Below, in pieces: positions 17,580 through 25,322 of a stretch of DNA of 52,511 nt. Origin of the DNA: Nitrospira sp. CG24C. Lineage in GTDB: Bacteria; Nitrospirota; Nitrospiria; Nitrospirales; Nitrospiraceae. Below the pieces are notes generated by a model. The model saw nothing but the letters and a program-made list of their open reading frames with translations, was not told the DNA's origin and did not search any database. A program made the position numbers and the translations under genes. The DNA lies in the NCBI GenBank assembly GCA_002869885.2, contig NEWR02000009.1:225318-277828 (forward strand), in the 5' to 3' direction. Every line of letters begins with the position of its first letter. Positions within the stretch are counted from its first letter, which is position 1.

Positions 17580-18337
17580 CGCGCCGAGTCCACAACTCGG
17601 TGAGACAAAAAGAGCATCAGGGCCAAACTGCTGAAAAAGTACACGAGATCTTTCGTGTCGACCAGCCCTCGCACCAAGTGATCATAGTGCTCCATAAAAG
17701 ACAGGTACGAGACGGCCTGCCCGATGACCGTATCCCCTAACAGGGCACCCAAGCCAGAAAGGAGCCATAGGACTAATAGCAGGCCGATACTCACAAAAGC
17801 GGCAACGATCTGATTTTCGGTCAGTGCCGAGGCCAGTACGCCGACGGAGAGAAAGAGGGCGCCGAGTAAGACAAGTCCAAGATAACCGGTCAGCACGGGA
17901 TACCAGTCGAAATCACTGAAGAGCGCGAGCATAAGCGGCATGAGGCCGGTCAGCCCGAGTAAGCTCAAAAACACAAGGAATACGCTCATGAACTTGCCGG
18001 CCACAATTTCGTTGATGCCGATCGGAGAAGTCAGCAAGAATTCGAAGGTGCGGAGCTTGCGTTCTTCGGCGAAGAGCCTCATCGTCAGGATCGGCAGGAT
18101 TATCAGAAGGATAAACCGCATGCTGGCAAACAGATTCCGGAAAACCAAATCGTTCAGATTGAGCTGGGCGCTCCCCTGCACCTGCATCAGCTGAATCGCC
18201 TGGGCTCCGGCAAAGACCAGGTAGAGATAGGCCAGCAGTCCCACGATCAACAGAAACACAGCTCCCACGACATAGACCACGGGCGAGACAAAGTACGAGC
18301 GCAATTCCTTTGCGATGATGGCTTGGACTGGCGTCAT
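17570..18337 (-). CDS. ABC-2 type permease (GldF-like)
   Basis: 255 residues with six predicted membrane helices (for example VVYVVGAVFLLIVGLLAYLY and IVAAFVSIGLLLVLWLLSGL), fitting the ABC-2/GldF permease family. The N-terminus MTPVQAIIAKELRSYFVSPV is characteristic of these permeases. The start overlaps the ATPase stop by four bases (18334-18337) and the end overlaps the GldG-like start, so the operon is tightly coupled. Confidence 0.9.
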   Translation of the reverse strand: MTPVQAIIAKELRSYFVSPVVYVVGAVFLLIVGLLAYLYLVFAGAQAIQLMQVQGSAQLNLNDLVFRNLFASMRFILLIILPILTMRLFAEERKLRTFEFLLTSPIGINEIVAGKFMSVFLVFLSLLGLTGLMPLMLALFSDFDWYPVLTGYLGLVLLGALFLSVGVLASALTENQIVAAFVSIGLLLVLWLLSGLGALLGDTVIGQAVSYLSFMEHYDHLVRGLVDTKDLVYFFSSLALMLFLSHRVVDSARWK

Positions 18338-19314
18338 ACCGGCTGCCCTGTAGATTCTACTGACGCGGCGACGCTGTCCGGCGCGAGGCCTTCCTCATGC
18401 CTGGTCAGCTGGAGAAACACGTCTTCTAAGGTCATGGAAATGGCTTTGAGTTCGAGTAGCCCCCACCCATTGGTGACCGCCACACGGGCCACCTCTTCCC
18501 GCACGTCCCGGCCAAGTTCACATTCCAGGAGAAAGACGCCTGGGGCGCCGCTGGTGAAGACGTTCTGAACCCCCGACATTCCCTTCAAGCGACTGCCGGT
18601 ATCTACGGCGGGAGATTTGAGGGTGAGCGAGATCTTTTCGGACTGCCGCAAGCGCGCAGAGAGTTGTTCAGGCGTATCTTCGGCCACGATGCGCCCGCCG
18701 CTGATGATCACGACGCGCTGGCAGACGGCGGTGGCCTCAGGAAGGATGTGGGTGCTCAAGATGACGGAATGGGACCCGGCCAGGTTCTTGATCAACTCTC
18801 GGATCTCGATAATCTGTTTGGGATCGAGACCGACGGTTGGTTCATCCAGAATTAAGATCGGAGGGTCGTGCAGCAGCGCTTGGGCCAAGCCGACACGCTG
18901 GCGATATCCGCGCGACAGGTTCCCGATCAACCGGTGTTGCACCGTGCCAAGTCCGAGCCGTTCGACTTCACGCCGTATGGACGCAATAAGTACTTTCCCA
19001 CTCAGACCACGGAGACGGCCCACGAACTGAAGATACTCTGTAACCGTCAACTCCTGATAAACCGGCGGAGTTTCAGGCAAATAGCCAATTCGGCGTTTCA
19101 CCTCCATCGGCTGGTCTGCACAGTCGAATCCCGCCACCCGTGCGATGCCTTCGGTGGCCGGCATGAAACAGGTCAGAATACGCATGGTAGTGGTTTTCCC
19201 GGCTCCATTCGGCCCCAGGAACGCCAACACCTCACCCTTGGCGACGGAGAAGCTGATGCGATCGAGGGCGGTATGTTGTCCATACCGCTTCGTGATCTGC
19301 TGGACTTCAATCAT
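18334..19314 (-). CDS. ABC transporter ATP-binding protein (GldA-like)
   Basis: 326 residues. Walker A GPNGAGKT at 34-41, signature LSRGYRQ at 133-139, Walker B LILDEPT at 154-160, and the H-loop in STHILPEA. A C-terminal extension of about 100 residues (from about 225) is typical of the NodI/GldA group. It energises the GldF-like permease encoded next. First gene of the operon. Its ATG is about 100 bases from the AT-rich stretch at 19410-19460; no strong promoter was picked out for it. Confidence 0.93.
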   Translation of the reverse strand: MIEVQQITKRYGQHTALDRISFSVAKGEVLAFLGPNGAGKTTTMRILTCFMPATEGIARVAGFDCADQPMEVKRRIGYLPETPPVYQELTVTEYLQFVGRLRGLSGKVLIASIRREVERLGLGTVQHRLIGNLSRGYRQRVGLAQALLHDPPILILDEPTVGLDPKQIIEIRELIKNLAGSHSVILSTHILPEATAVCQRVVIISGGRIVAEDTPEQLSARLRQSEKISLTLKSPAVDTGSRLKGMSGVQNVFTSGAPGVFLLECELGRDVREEVARVAVTNGWGLLELKAISMTLEDVFLQLTRHEEGLAPDSVAASVESTGQPV

Positions 19315-19455
19315 ATGTGGTGAATTGTAGATCGGTTGAGTTGGAGAGTACTGCCCAGGGTGAGGTCATTGCACCCTCACCGATAGCGCATCGCATCTTA
19401 CTCAGTCGGGTTGGGGCAGTCAATATCGTGTTTTAGGAGCCTGTCCGCCTGCAAC

Positions 19456-19484
19456 TTTACACCTTTTCTCCATCCTGCTAGAGT
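19456..19484 (+). promoter_or_regulatory. Putative sigma-70-type promoter
   Basis: TTTACA (19456-19461) and TAGAGT (19479-19484) are separated by 17 bases. They lie 36 bases upstream of the GTG start of the small secreted protein. Confidence 0.4.
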
Positions 19485-19519
19485 CCGCCCTCGGACAGGC
19501 CCAGAAGGGGAATCGATCA

Positions 19520-19864
19520 GTGACAGGGATGCGTCATGTGAGGGTAGCGCTATTTGCAATCGCTTCGTTGATGGCGCTGCTCTGCATTCCACCCGACAGC
19601 TGGGGAGCCAGCGGGCGAACCTATCGAGTCCATGGCCAGGTAGTGGCAGTGAACATGGTCCAAGCCCCCCATATGATTGTCGTCAAAACACCCTTGAACA
19701 AGCATGATGCTATGACCGTAGGGGCCAGGGTGACGTCCCAAACAAAGATTGTCCGAAAGGGAAAGAGGATCGCACTGGAGACCATCAGAGTAGATGAGGC
19801 GGTCTGGCTAACCTACGTTAAACAGAGAGACGGGGTATTCGCCCAGGCCATCCAGGTTCAGTAG
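19520..19864 (+). CDS. Small secreted beta-rich hypothetical protein
   Basis: 114 residues from GTG 19520 (AAGGGG lies about nine bases upstream); ATG 19529 is the alternative. Signal peptide: VALFAIASLMALLCIPPDSW followed by GASG. The mature part is a compact beta-rich domain of about 85 residues (TYRVHGQVVAVNMVQAPHMI, VGARVTSQTKIVRKGKRIAL, VDEAVWLTYVKQRDG), like small OB-fold or DUF5666-like periplasmic proteins. No catalytic residue is evident. Confidence 0.65.
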   Translation: MTGMRHVRVALFAIASLMALLCIPPDSWGASGRTYRVHGQVVAVNMVQAPHMIVVKTPLNKHDAMTVGARVTSQTKIVRKGKRIALETIRVDEAVWLTYVKQRDGVFAQAIQVQ

Positions 19865-19998
19865 CACTGCGAAATTTGACAAATAGTCCACATAATATCA
19901 GTGAGTTACAGGTTACGTACTTATCTTCAAACCCAGAGAGACTATGTGCCGGTTTCAGACAGATGACTTCAGGATGTCCGCGTTAGGCCATCTATCAG

Positions 19999-20027
19999 TT
20001 GACTGGCACGAGCACTTTCTTCTATAA
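19999..20027 (+). promoter_or_regulatory. Putative promoter in the gap before rlpA
   Basis: TTGACT (19999-20004), 17 bases, then CTATAA (20022-20027). This is the best sigma-70-like match in the 377-base gap between 19864 and 20242. It lies 215 bases from the RlpA start, leaving a long leader or room for a small RNA. Nothing else is recognisable in that gap except the GC-rich ggggctagggctacgg near 20130. Confidence 0.4.
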
Positions 20028-20241
20028 GTGTGCCACCTAAACCCTATCTCAACATTCAATTTTGCAAAACCTCTACGTGGACAACAGCTCTTTATTAGTT
20101 TCTCCTTTTCCCTTCACCCCAACGTAGGGGGCTAGGGCTACGGTTTCGGTATTGTGGGGCTATCGGTTGGACCGTACTGTGAAGGCACACAGGCCAGTAT
20201 CCTATATGACGGCTGGTTCAACCGAGAACAAGAGGTATTAG

Positions 20242-20907
20242 ATGATCATCCGAGCTCGTGAAAGCAGTCGGCGGTTGTTTTGGGCAGTAGGCAGTCTTGG
20301 GATGCTCCTCAGCGCCTGCTCCTGGGTTCCCAAGGGGGAGTCTCAACTGGACGTCGGGATTGAGGATCGAGGAGTGGCTTCCTGGTATGGCCAGTCATTT
20401 CATGGCAAGCAGGCAGCCAACGGTGAATTGTTCAACATGGAGGCCTTGACTGCTGCCCATCGGACCCTCCCGCTCGGCAGCGTGGTCCGAGTCGTGAATT
20501 TGGCGAACGGGAAACATCTTCACGTACGGATCACCGACCGGGGTCCCTATATCAACAGCCGAATCCTTGATCTTTCCCGTGGCGCAGCGGCTCGGTTAGG
20601 AATGATGGACGGAGGCCTATCCCATGTACGGGTTCAGTTAGTTGGGGAACGCCGACCCGCCGCTCTTCTCTCTTCTGAAGCTATGGAAACTGCATCGGTC
20701 GCCCTCATTCTCGGGCCAGAGCACGCTCCCTCAAAGGCCACTGAGCCCCTCCCCTCAACTTGGGGGAAGTTGGATCCTCTGATGGTCCATCCCCTTCGAC
20801 TGCCTCCTGGCGATATCTGGGTCCAGTTACGCACACGACGCTTGACGGGGATGCAGTCGGCAGATCATACCGACCATACCGAAATTGCGACCGTCGTTAC
20901 GACCTAG
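20242..20907 (+). CDS. rlpA: RlpA-family lipoprotein (double-psi beta-barrel)
   Basis: 221 residues. A lipoprotein signal with lipobox LLSAC (C26) points to membrane attachment. The DPBB domain at about 44-130 shows GVASWYGQSFHGKQAANGEL, AHRTLPLGSVVRVVNL and ITDRGPYINSRILDLS, including the Asp and aromatic positions of RlpA. RlpA proteins act on denuded glycan strands at the septum in some species. There is no SPOR domain; the C-terminal 80 residues are low-complexity and end in an odd HTDHTE stretch. A word hairpin follows the stop. Confidence 0.88.
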   Translation: MIIRARESSRRLFWAVGSLGMLLSACSWVPKGESQLDVGIEDRGVASWYGQSFHGKQAANGELFNMEALTAAHRTLPLGSVVRVVNLANGKHLHVRITDRGPYINSRILDLSRGAAARLGMMDGGLSHVRVQLVGERRPAALLSSEAMETASVALILGPEHAPSKATEPLPSTWGKLDPLMVHPLRLPPGDIWVQLRTRRLTGMQSADHTDHTEIATVVTT

Positions 20908-20921
20908 CTCCCAAAGTCCGC

Positions 20922-21045
20922 AAACCGAAGTTCGAAGTTCCGGGTTCGAAGTTCCGAAAACCTCGAACTTCGGACCTCGAACTCCCCCCGTCTTGCTCGT
21001 CCCGCTTTTCGCGCAAGTCTCGCGAGTCTCGCGCAAATAACGGGA
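20922..21045. repeat. GTTCGAAG word hairpin with flanking GTCTCGC words
   Basis: Left arm gaagttcgaagttccgg and gttcgaagttccg; right arm cctcgaacttcgg and acctcgaactc (about 20931-20985). Next to it is a second word array, cgcaagtctcgcgagtctc, at 21014-21035. It lies between the convergent rlpA and the 21062 gene. Copies of the same word hairpin are at 21615, 25105, 30745 and 42940. Confidence 0.6.
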
Positions 21046-21061
21046 GGCAGTTTCTCATCTG

Positions 21062-21529
21062 TTACACCCACTCCGTGGGCTCCTGGGTTGGGCGTTCAGC
21101 CACCAACCCTGCAAGCGCCTCACGAATCGCTCGACTCATCCGATCGATCTCTGCCATCTCCGATAAGGGAACAATCCAGGCATCGGCCGGTTCCAGCTCG
21201 ATTCGATAATGGTTCTTCCTTGCCGAGAACCATTCGATATAGGGATGAGGCGCGAGGTTTGGATGGGGGTCGAACGAGATCAGGTTCACATCTCCGACCT
21301 GTGGGTTCTCCATGTCGCCAATCACCTGCCCGGCGATATCCTCGTCTTCAAACCGGGGATTTCGAAACTGAATCACCTGCCCGGCGATATCAGCCTTGAA
21401 GTTTCCTCGCAAATACAGATCGACAGGACCAACCACCGCAAGCACGATCCGCCCCACAATCGTTCCATCAACACGATTATCCAGAAACCCTTCCCGCACC
21501 CAGCGCCCATTGCCAAATTTCTGTGCCAT
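21062..21529 (-). CDS. Hypothetical protein with an internal DIAGQVI repeat
   Basis: 155 residues, acidic and soluble, family not recognised. It begins MAQKFGNGRWVREGFLDNRV and contains NPRFEDED, FDPHPNLAPHPYIEWF and YRIELEPADAWIVPL. The peptide DIAGQVI occurs twice, encoded by two identical 20-base tracts (21321-21340 and 21372-21391), 51 bases or 17 codons apart. Single gene on the minus strand with hairpin arrays on both sides. Confidence 0.65.
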   Translation of the reverse strand: MAQKFGNGRWVREGFLDNRVDGTIVGRIVLAVVGPVDLYLRGNFKADIAGQVIQFRNPRFEDEDIAGQVIGDMENPQVGDVNLISFDPHPNLAPHPYIEWFSARKNHYRIELEPADAWIVPLSEMAEIDRMSRAIREALAGLVAERPTQEPTEWV

Positions 21530-21547
21530 TTTATTCCCTTAAATGAG

Positions 21548-21720
21548 TTAGCCCGCGTTGTTCATATCATTTCGTCCCGGAATGGCGAAATGCCGCGCGA
21601 CAACCGCGACATGAAGCTCAAGGTTCCGGGTTCGAAGTTCCGAAAACCTCGAACTTCGAACCTCGAACGCTCCTCCGTCTAGCCCATCCCGCCAGTCTCG
21701 CCCGTCTCGCTTGTGTCAGG
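21548..21720. repeat. MITE end plus GTTCGAAG word hairpin
   Basis: ttagcccgcgttgttcat (21548-21565) is a diverged copy of the MITE-like end seen at 693. It is followed by GCGAAAT/GCGCGAC words. Then come gttccgggttcgaagttcc and cctcgaacttcgaacctcg (21622-21667), and the complementary words cgccagtctcgcccgtctc. The element lies just 3' of the EamA transporter stop. Confidence 0.55.
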
Positions 21721-21726
21721 CACTGG

Positions 21727-22596
21727 TTAGACCGGCTGGACCGTACCAGCCGTAGGCAATGGCGACCGGGGGCCGCTCCCGTATGCGCCCACCACCACCG
21801 CCAGCAAAATGAGCCCACTTCCAACCCACCCCTGAGTATCCAATGTTTCCCCCAGGAAATACCAGGAGAGCCAGGCCGCGTAAGCCGGCTCCGATGCAAA
21901 GATCAATGCCACCTGTTGCGCCGGAACAATGCGTTGCACCCACATTTGAATGGCAAAGGCCCCAGTCGCAAGGCCTCCCGTCACCCCAAGCCCGACAAGC
22001 AACAACGCCGTCGGCGCAAAGGCCTGAATCGGTGCCTGCTCAATCAGCATGGTAGGAAGCAATAAGACGACCGACGCCATCATTTGCCAGGCAAACAAAG
22101 ACGGCGCATCGACCTCCCGGGTAAACCGTTCAAGGCAGGCAATATGCGCGGCAAATGCTATCGCACAACCGAGCGTCAAGAGATCGCCAAGATTTCCGGA
22201 TGCACTGGGCTTTACTAATAACCAGAGCCCCACCGTGGCGATTCCCGTGGCCAACCACACGCGCCGGTCGAATCGGCGCAAGATCAACGGCACGATGACG
22301 ACGTACAACGCGGTAATGAAGGCAGAATTCGATGCGGTGCTATAGCGGAGCCCGACCGTTTGGAGGACATAACCGAGAAAGAGCCAGCAGGTGGCAATCG
22401 CACTTGCCCGTAAAACTTTCGACTCGCGACGCAAGCGAAGTCTCCAGAGCAGAAACCCGCCCCCGACCAACAAGGCTCCCAGGAGAAATCGGAGAAACAG
22501 AAACGAGAACGGCGGAATTTGCTCCAGCACCGCTTTGGTAGCAGGAAATGTTGCACCCCAGATGAACGTTGTCAGCAGAAGTGCTAATCGCGGCAT
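21727..22596 (-). CDS. EamA-family (DMT) transporter
   Basis: 289 residues with about ten membrane helices in two repeated EamA halves (starting LLTTFIWGATFPATKAVLEQ and, from about 135, LLTLGCAIAFAAHIACLERF). Drug/metabolite exporters of this family move amino acids, nucleosides or related solutes across the inner membrane; substrate cannot be read from sequence. Single minus-strand gene; the start at 22596 gives a normal-length family member. Confidence 0.9.
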   Translation of the reverse strand: MPRLALLLTTFIWGATFPATKAVLEQIPPFSFLFLRFLLGALLVGGGFLLWRLRLRRESKVLRASAIATCWLFLGYVLQTVGLRYSTASNSAFITALYVVIVPLILRRFDRRVWLATGIATVGLWLLVKPSASGNLGDLLTLGCAIAFAAHIACLERFTREVDAPSLFAWQMMASVVLLLPTMLIEQAPIQAFAPTALLLVGLGVTGGLATGAFAIQMWVQRIVPAQQVALIFASEPAYAAWLSWYFLGETLDTQGWVGSGLILLAVVVGAYGSGPRSPLPTAGTVQPV

Positions 22597-22608
22597 GGAA
22601 TCGAAGCA

Positions 22609-22700
22609 GTGCTGAGTTTTGAGTTATGAGTTCTAAGTATTCTGGCGAAACCGAACCAACCGAGCCGTCCTCAACTCAGCACTCAGCACTCAGAACTTCC
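22609..22700. repeat. GTGCTGAG word hairpin
   Basis: The left arm (22612-22640) has words like gtgctgagttttgagttatg. The right arm (22674-22698) has the complementary ctcagcactcagcactcag. It lies 3' of the 22706 gene (minus strand) and upstream of the EamA gene. Confidence 0.55.
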
Positions 22701-22705
22701 CATTT

Positions 22706-22915
22706 TTAGGCTTTACACAGCGGACACCGGCGCTGCTCAGTCGTCCCGGCCTGCTCCATCGCCGCTAACGCCCGCTCCTTGTCCGGGTAATCGAACCACC
22801 CGCCTTCCCAAAAGTCGCTTGAGGAGCCGATCGACGTAGACGGCACCTCAGAACAGCGATCCCTGTGGAGCGTGACCCGATCAATTGAACGCGCGACGTG
22901 AATCCAGTAGCTCAT
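22706..22915 (-). CDS. Small hypothetical protein with a terminal CPLC motif
   Basis: 69 residues, soluble, starting MSYWIHVARSIDRVTLHRDR and ending RRCPLCKA. The lone Cys near residue 21 (DRCSEV) with the terminal CPLC could bind a metal, but a full four-Cys site is not seen. The middle (DFWEGGWFDYPDKERALAAM) is aromatic-rich. Family not recognised. It lies between two word hairpins. Confidence 0.55.
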   Translation of the reverse strand: MSYWIHVARSIDRVTLHRDRCSEVPSTSIGSSSDFWEGGWFDYPDKERALAAMEQAGTTEQRRCPLCKA

Positions 22916-22924
22916 TGTGGGAAC

Positions 22925-23008
22925 AGTTAGGAGTGAAGTGTCAGGGGTGAGGGGTGTGAAAACAAAGGTTCAGCAACCTTTCACTCCTCACCCTTTACCC
23001 CTCACTTG
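22925..23008. repeat. GTGAGGGG word hairpin
   Basis: Left arm gtgaagtgtcaggggtgagg (22935-22954); right arm cactcctcaccctttacccc (22981-23000); the inner stem is aaggttcagcaacctt. It ends at the 3' edge of the 23010 gene (minus strand). Confidence 0.55.
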
Positions 23009-23009
23009 T

Positions 23010-23186
23010 TTATGGGAGGAGTTGCCACTCATCCTTCTCAATGAAAACTTTGACGCCCGTCTCGAGTTTCTTAATGTCGTCCTTCTCGAAGAGCCGCATG
23101 TATCGCTCGATCCGATCCGGATCGTCGATCCGCTCTTCCTGCATCATTCCACCGGCACTCTTGTACTTACGAATCAACAGGGACAT
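23010..23186 (-). CDS. Small hypothetical charged protein
   Basis: 58 residues. ATG 23186 is preferred because GGAGGA lies eight bases upstream; a longer frame from 23207 would place that site inside the gene. Sequence MSLLIRKYKSAGGMMQEERI, then DDPDRIERYMRLFEKDDIKK and VFIEKDEWQLLP: helical, highly charged, no membrane segment. Family not recognised. Confidence 0.6.
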   Translation of the reverse strand: MSLLIRKYKSAGGMMQEERIDDPDRIERYMRLFEKDDIKKLETGVKVFIEKDEWQLLP

Positions 23187-23313
23187 CGAAATCCTCCTCC
23201 AGACCACTAGAAGTCATATCAACGAGATGTGTAGAATAAGGCAAAGCTCAACGGCCGGTCAAGAGTGCACTTTTCTCTCTGTCCGGTGTTTATCTAGCGT
23301 AAGGATACGAACC

Positions 23314-23622
23314 ATGCCGATCTATGAGTATCGTTGCGGGCAATGCGAGAAACACTTTGACGCGACCCAATCCGTCCATGCCAGAGCGGAAGACACCGAA
23401 TGTCCTCACTGCCATGCCCAGAGCGCCACGCGATTACTGTCTGCCTGCACGACACAAGTGAAAGGAACCCACAAAACCGGCTTCGCCGAAATGAAGGCCT
23501 ACAATATGTTAGACGAACGGATGGACAAGTTTGCCAAACTCCCGCCGTTAATGGGCAAACGCGCCGCCCCTGACATGACAGAACCTTCCGATCCTTCAAC
23601 CGGCGGCACAACGGAGAACTGA
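23314..23622 (+). CDS. FmdB-family zinc ribbon protein
   Basis: 102 residues. The N-terminal FmdB zinc ribbon MPIYEYRCGQCEKHF has Cys pairs C8/C11 and C30/C33 (CPHC). The C-terminal part is acidic and polar. AAGGATA sits upstream of the ATG. The family was named for a formamidase-linked regulator, but most members are of unknown role. It is followed 71 bases later by the PstS-like gene on the same strand. Confidence 0.85.
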   Translation: MPIYEYRCGQCEKHFDATQSVHARAEDTECPHCHAQSATRLLSACTTQVKGTHKTGFAEMKAYNMLDERMDKFAKLPPLMGKRAAPDMTEPSDPSTGGTTEN

Positions 23623-23693
23623 ACCAGGCAGTGACCGGCATGTGAACACGTGGCGTTATCTTCCCAACATCCACACCTACCCATGGAGATCGT

Positions 23694-24515
23694 ATGACCG
23701 CGAGATTCGTACTCTCGCTAGGCCTCAGCCTTCTGTTCAGCTGCACACATGCCCTCGTCGTTCATGCGGATGTCGCGGGAAGCCTGACAATCGCCGGAAA
23801 CGGACCAGAGCTGACGATCATTGAGCCCCTCGCCCACGCATTTGAAAAAGCCAATCCCAAAGCCTATCTCGACATCGTCTGGGACGGCAATTCGAAACCC
23901 GTTGAGATGGTCAAATCCGGCCAGGTCCACATCGCTGTGACCGGAATGGAAACGGCAGGTCTTTCGGCAACGACCATCGCATGGGATGGGATCGGCATCC
24001 TCGTGCACCTCTCCAATTTCATGAAAGAAATCACAAAGCAACAAGTGGCCGACATTTTTTCAGGTAAGGTTACGCTGTGGTCAGAACTCGGCGGTCTGGA
24101 GACAAAAATCTTGGTCATCGACCGGCCTCGCAACCAAAACATTCGCGATGCGTTTGAATCGCAACTTGGCATTACCGGGAGAATCACCGGCGCCGCCAAG
24201 GTGATAGGCGCCGATGAACAGGTCGTGAAAACCGTCGTGGGAACGCTTCCCCCTCTGTCTGCGGTCGCCTACCTGTCCCTAAGCCAGGGATTATCCGTCG
24301 TGTCAGCCGGCGTTCCCGTCAGACTCTTGCCTATCGACAAAGTCGAACCGGAGAGCCCTACCGTCAAAGACGGCCGCTATCCGCTCCGACGGCCCATCCT
24401 TCTCTTGTCGAAGAAGGAGCCGCATCCCCTAACTGAGGCATTCATCCAGTTCGCCCTGTCTCCGGCGGGTCAACAGCTCATTGCCGAGGTGTATATTCCA
24501 ATCAAAGAGAAATAA
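23694..24515 (+). CDS. PstS-like periplasmic substrate-binding protein
   Basis: 273 residues with a Sec signal (FVLSLGLSLLFSCTHALVVH, cleavage near ADV). The mature part follows the phosphate-binding-protein-like fold: GSLTIAGNGPELTIIEPLAH, the hinge segment SGQVHIAVTGMET, ITKQQVADIFSGKVTLWSEL (a strong PstS-type motif), and a C-terminal FIQFALSPAGQQLIAEVYIP. No pst permease genes are nearby, so it may be an orphan binding protein or sensor component. It is followed after 31 bases by a secreted IPT/TIG protein, possibly co-transcribed. Confidence 0.85.
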   Translation: MTARFVLSLGLSLLFSCTHALVVHADVAGSLTIAGNGPELTIIEPLAHAFEKANPKAYLDIVWDGNSKPVEMVKSGQVHIAVTGMETAGLSATTIAWDGIGILVHLSNFMKEITKQQVADIFSGKVTLWSELGGLETKILVIDRPRNQNIRDAFESQLGITGRITGAAKVIGADEQVVKTVVGTLPPLSAVAYLSLSQGLSVVSAGVPVRLLPIDKVEPESPTVKDGRYPLRRPILLLSKKEPHPLTEAFIQFALSPAGQQLIAEVYIPIKEK

Positions 24516-24546
24516 TCGTGCACCGTTGTGATTGAAGGAGGCAGCT

Positions 24547-25002
24547 ATGCTGACGTGGCGACCGTTGAGGTTTATGTTACTGGGACTCATAGGGTCCATG
24601 GCACCCATGGCCCTATCCCACGCGGAGGAACCAGGCGCGATCGTTGATGGCGCAGGGTTCACTCTCTATGGCCTAGAGTCGATCAAGGGGTTCGATGCCG
24701 CAAAAGTCGAACGAGACCCTGTCTGCGACCAAAGCAAGCGCCCACGGATCGCCAAGATTGAACCAGACGAAGCCAAACCGGGCGTCAAAGTTGTTATCAC
24801 CGGTGAGAATTTCGGCACGAAGGAGTGCTTCCATACTGTCACGTTCAGCGCGGCCTCACATATCCCCGTAGCGTTCAAATTCATAAACGATTCGACGATC
24901 GAAGCGATCGTGCCGGATGCCAAAGCAGGGATGTCCTTCGTTATCATCGTCGCGGGCGGCGGAAGCGCCCAGTCAAAACCCGTCCTGATCAAGTCTAAGT
25001 AG
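24547..25002 (+). CDS. Secreted IPT/TIG domain protein
   Basis: 151 residues. ATG 24547 is chosen because AAGGAGG lies just upstream, inside a longer frame from 24532. Signal peptide MLTWRPLRFMLLGLIGSMAP..., ending SHA. One IPT/TIG immunoglobulin-like domain at about 70-150: PRIAKIEPDEAKPGVKVVIT, GENFGTKECFHTVTFSA, STIEAIVPDAKAGMSFVIIV. Two Cys (in PVCDQ and KECFH) may bridge. Probably a periplasmic or surface partner of the preceding binding protein. Confidence 0.75.
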   Translation: MLTWRPLRFMLLGLIGSMAPMALSHAEEPGAIVDGAGFTLYGLESIKGFDAAKVERDPVCDQSKRPRIAKIEPDEAKPGVKVVITGENFGTKECFHTVTFSAASHIPVAFKFINDSTIEAIVPDAKAGMSFVIIVAGGGSAQSKPVLIKSK

Positions 25003-25013
25003 GCTCGATTCCC

Positions 25014-25215
25014 CTAGCCCACATTATTCATGAGCGCTTCTGCTGCAATCGCCAATGCCTGACTCCGGCGAGACCGTCGGGAAAAGCGTGACTGGCGTGA
25101 TCAGAAGTTCTAAGTGCTGGGTTCGAAGTTCCGATAACCTCGGACTTCGGACCTCGAACCTTCGCCCGTCACGCGAGTCTCGCTCCTCGCGCTTGTCGCG
25201 CGCTACCTTGTTATA
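25014..25215. repeat. MITE end plus GTTCGAAG word hairpin
   Basis: ctagcccacattattcatga (25014-25033) and about 25 further bases match the left end of the element at 693. Then come GCGAGAC-type words, the hairpin gggttcgaagttccgataac / cctcggacttcggacctcg (25119-25158), and complementary gtctcgctcctcgcgc words. It occupies the gap between the IPT/TIG gene and the pycA promoter. Confidence 0.6.
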
Positions 25216-25227
25216 CCCCTGCTTCTC

Positions 25228-25257
25228 TCGACAGGACTCCTGACCCTATGCTAGCTT
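25228..25257 (+). promoter_or_regulatory. Putative promoter for the carboxylase genes
   Basis: TCGACA (25228-25233), 18 bases, TAGCTT (25252-25257), 65 bases before ATG 25323. The -10 resembles those proposed at 3067 and 19479. Confidence 0.35.
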
Positions 25258-25322
25258 ACGCGCTCATTTTCGCCTGATGACTCTCGCAGATTCGCGAACG
25301 ATCTGAGGGGACAGGGACCGGT

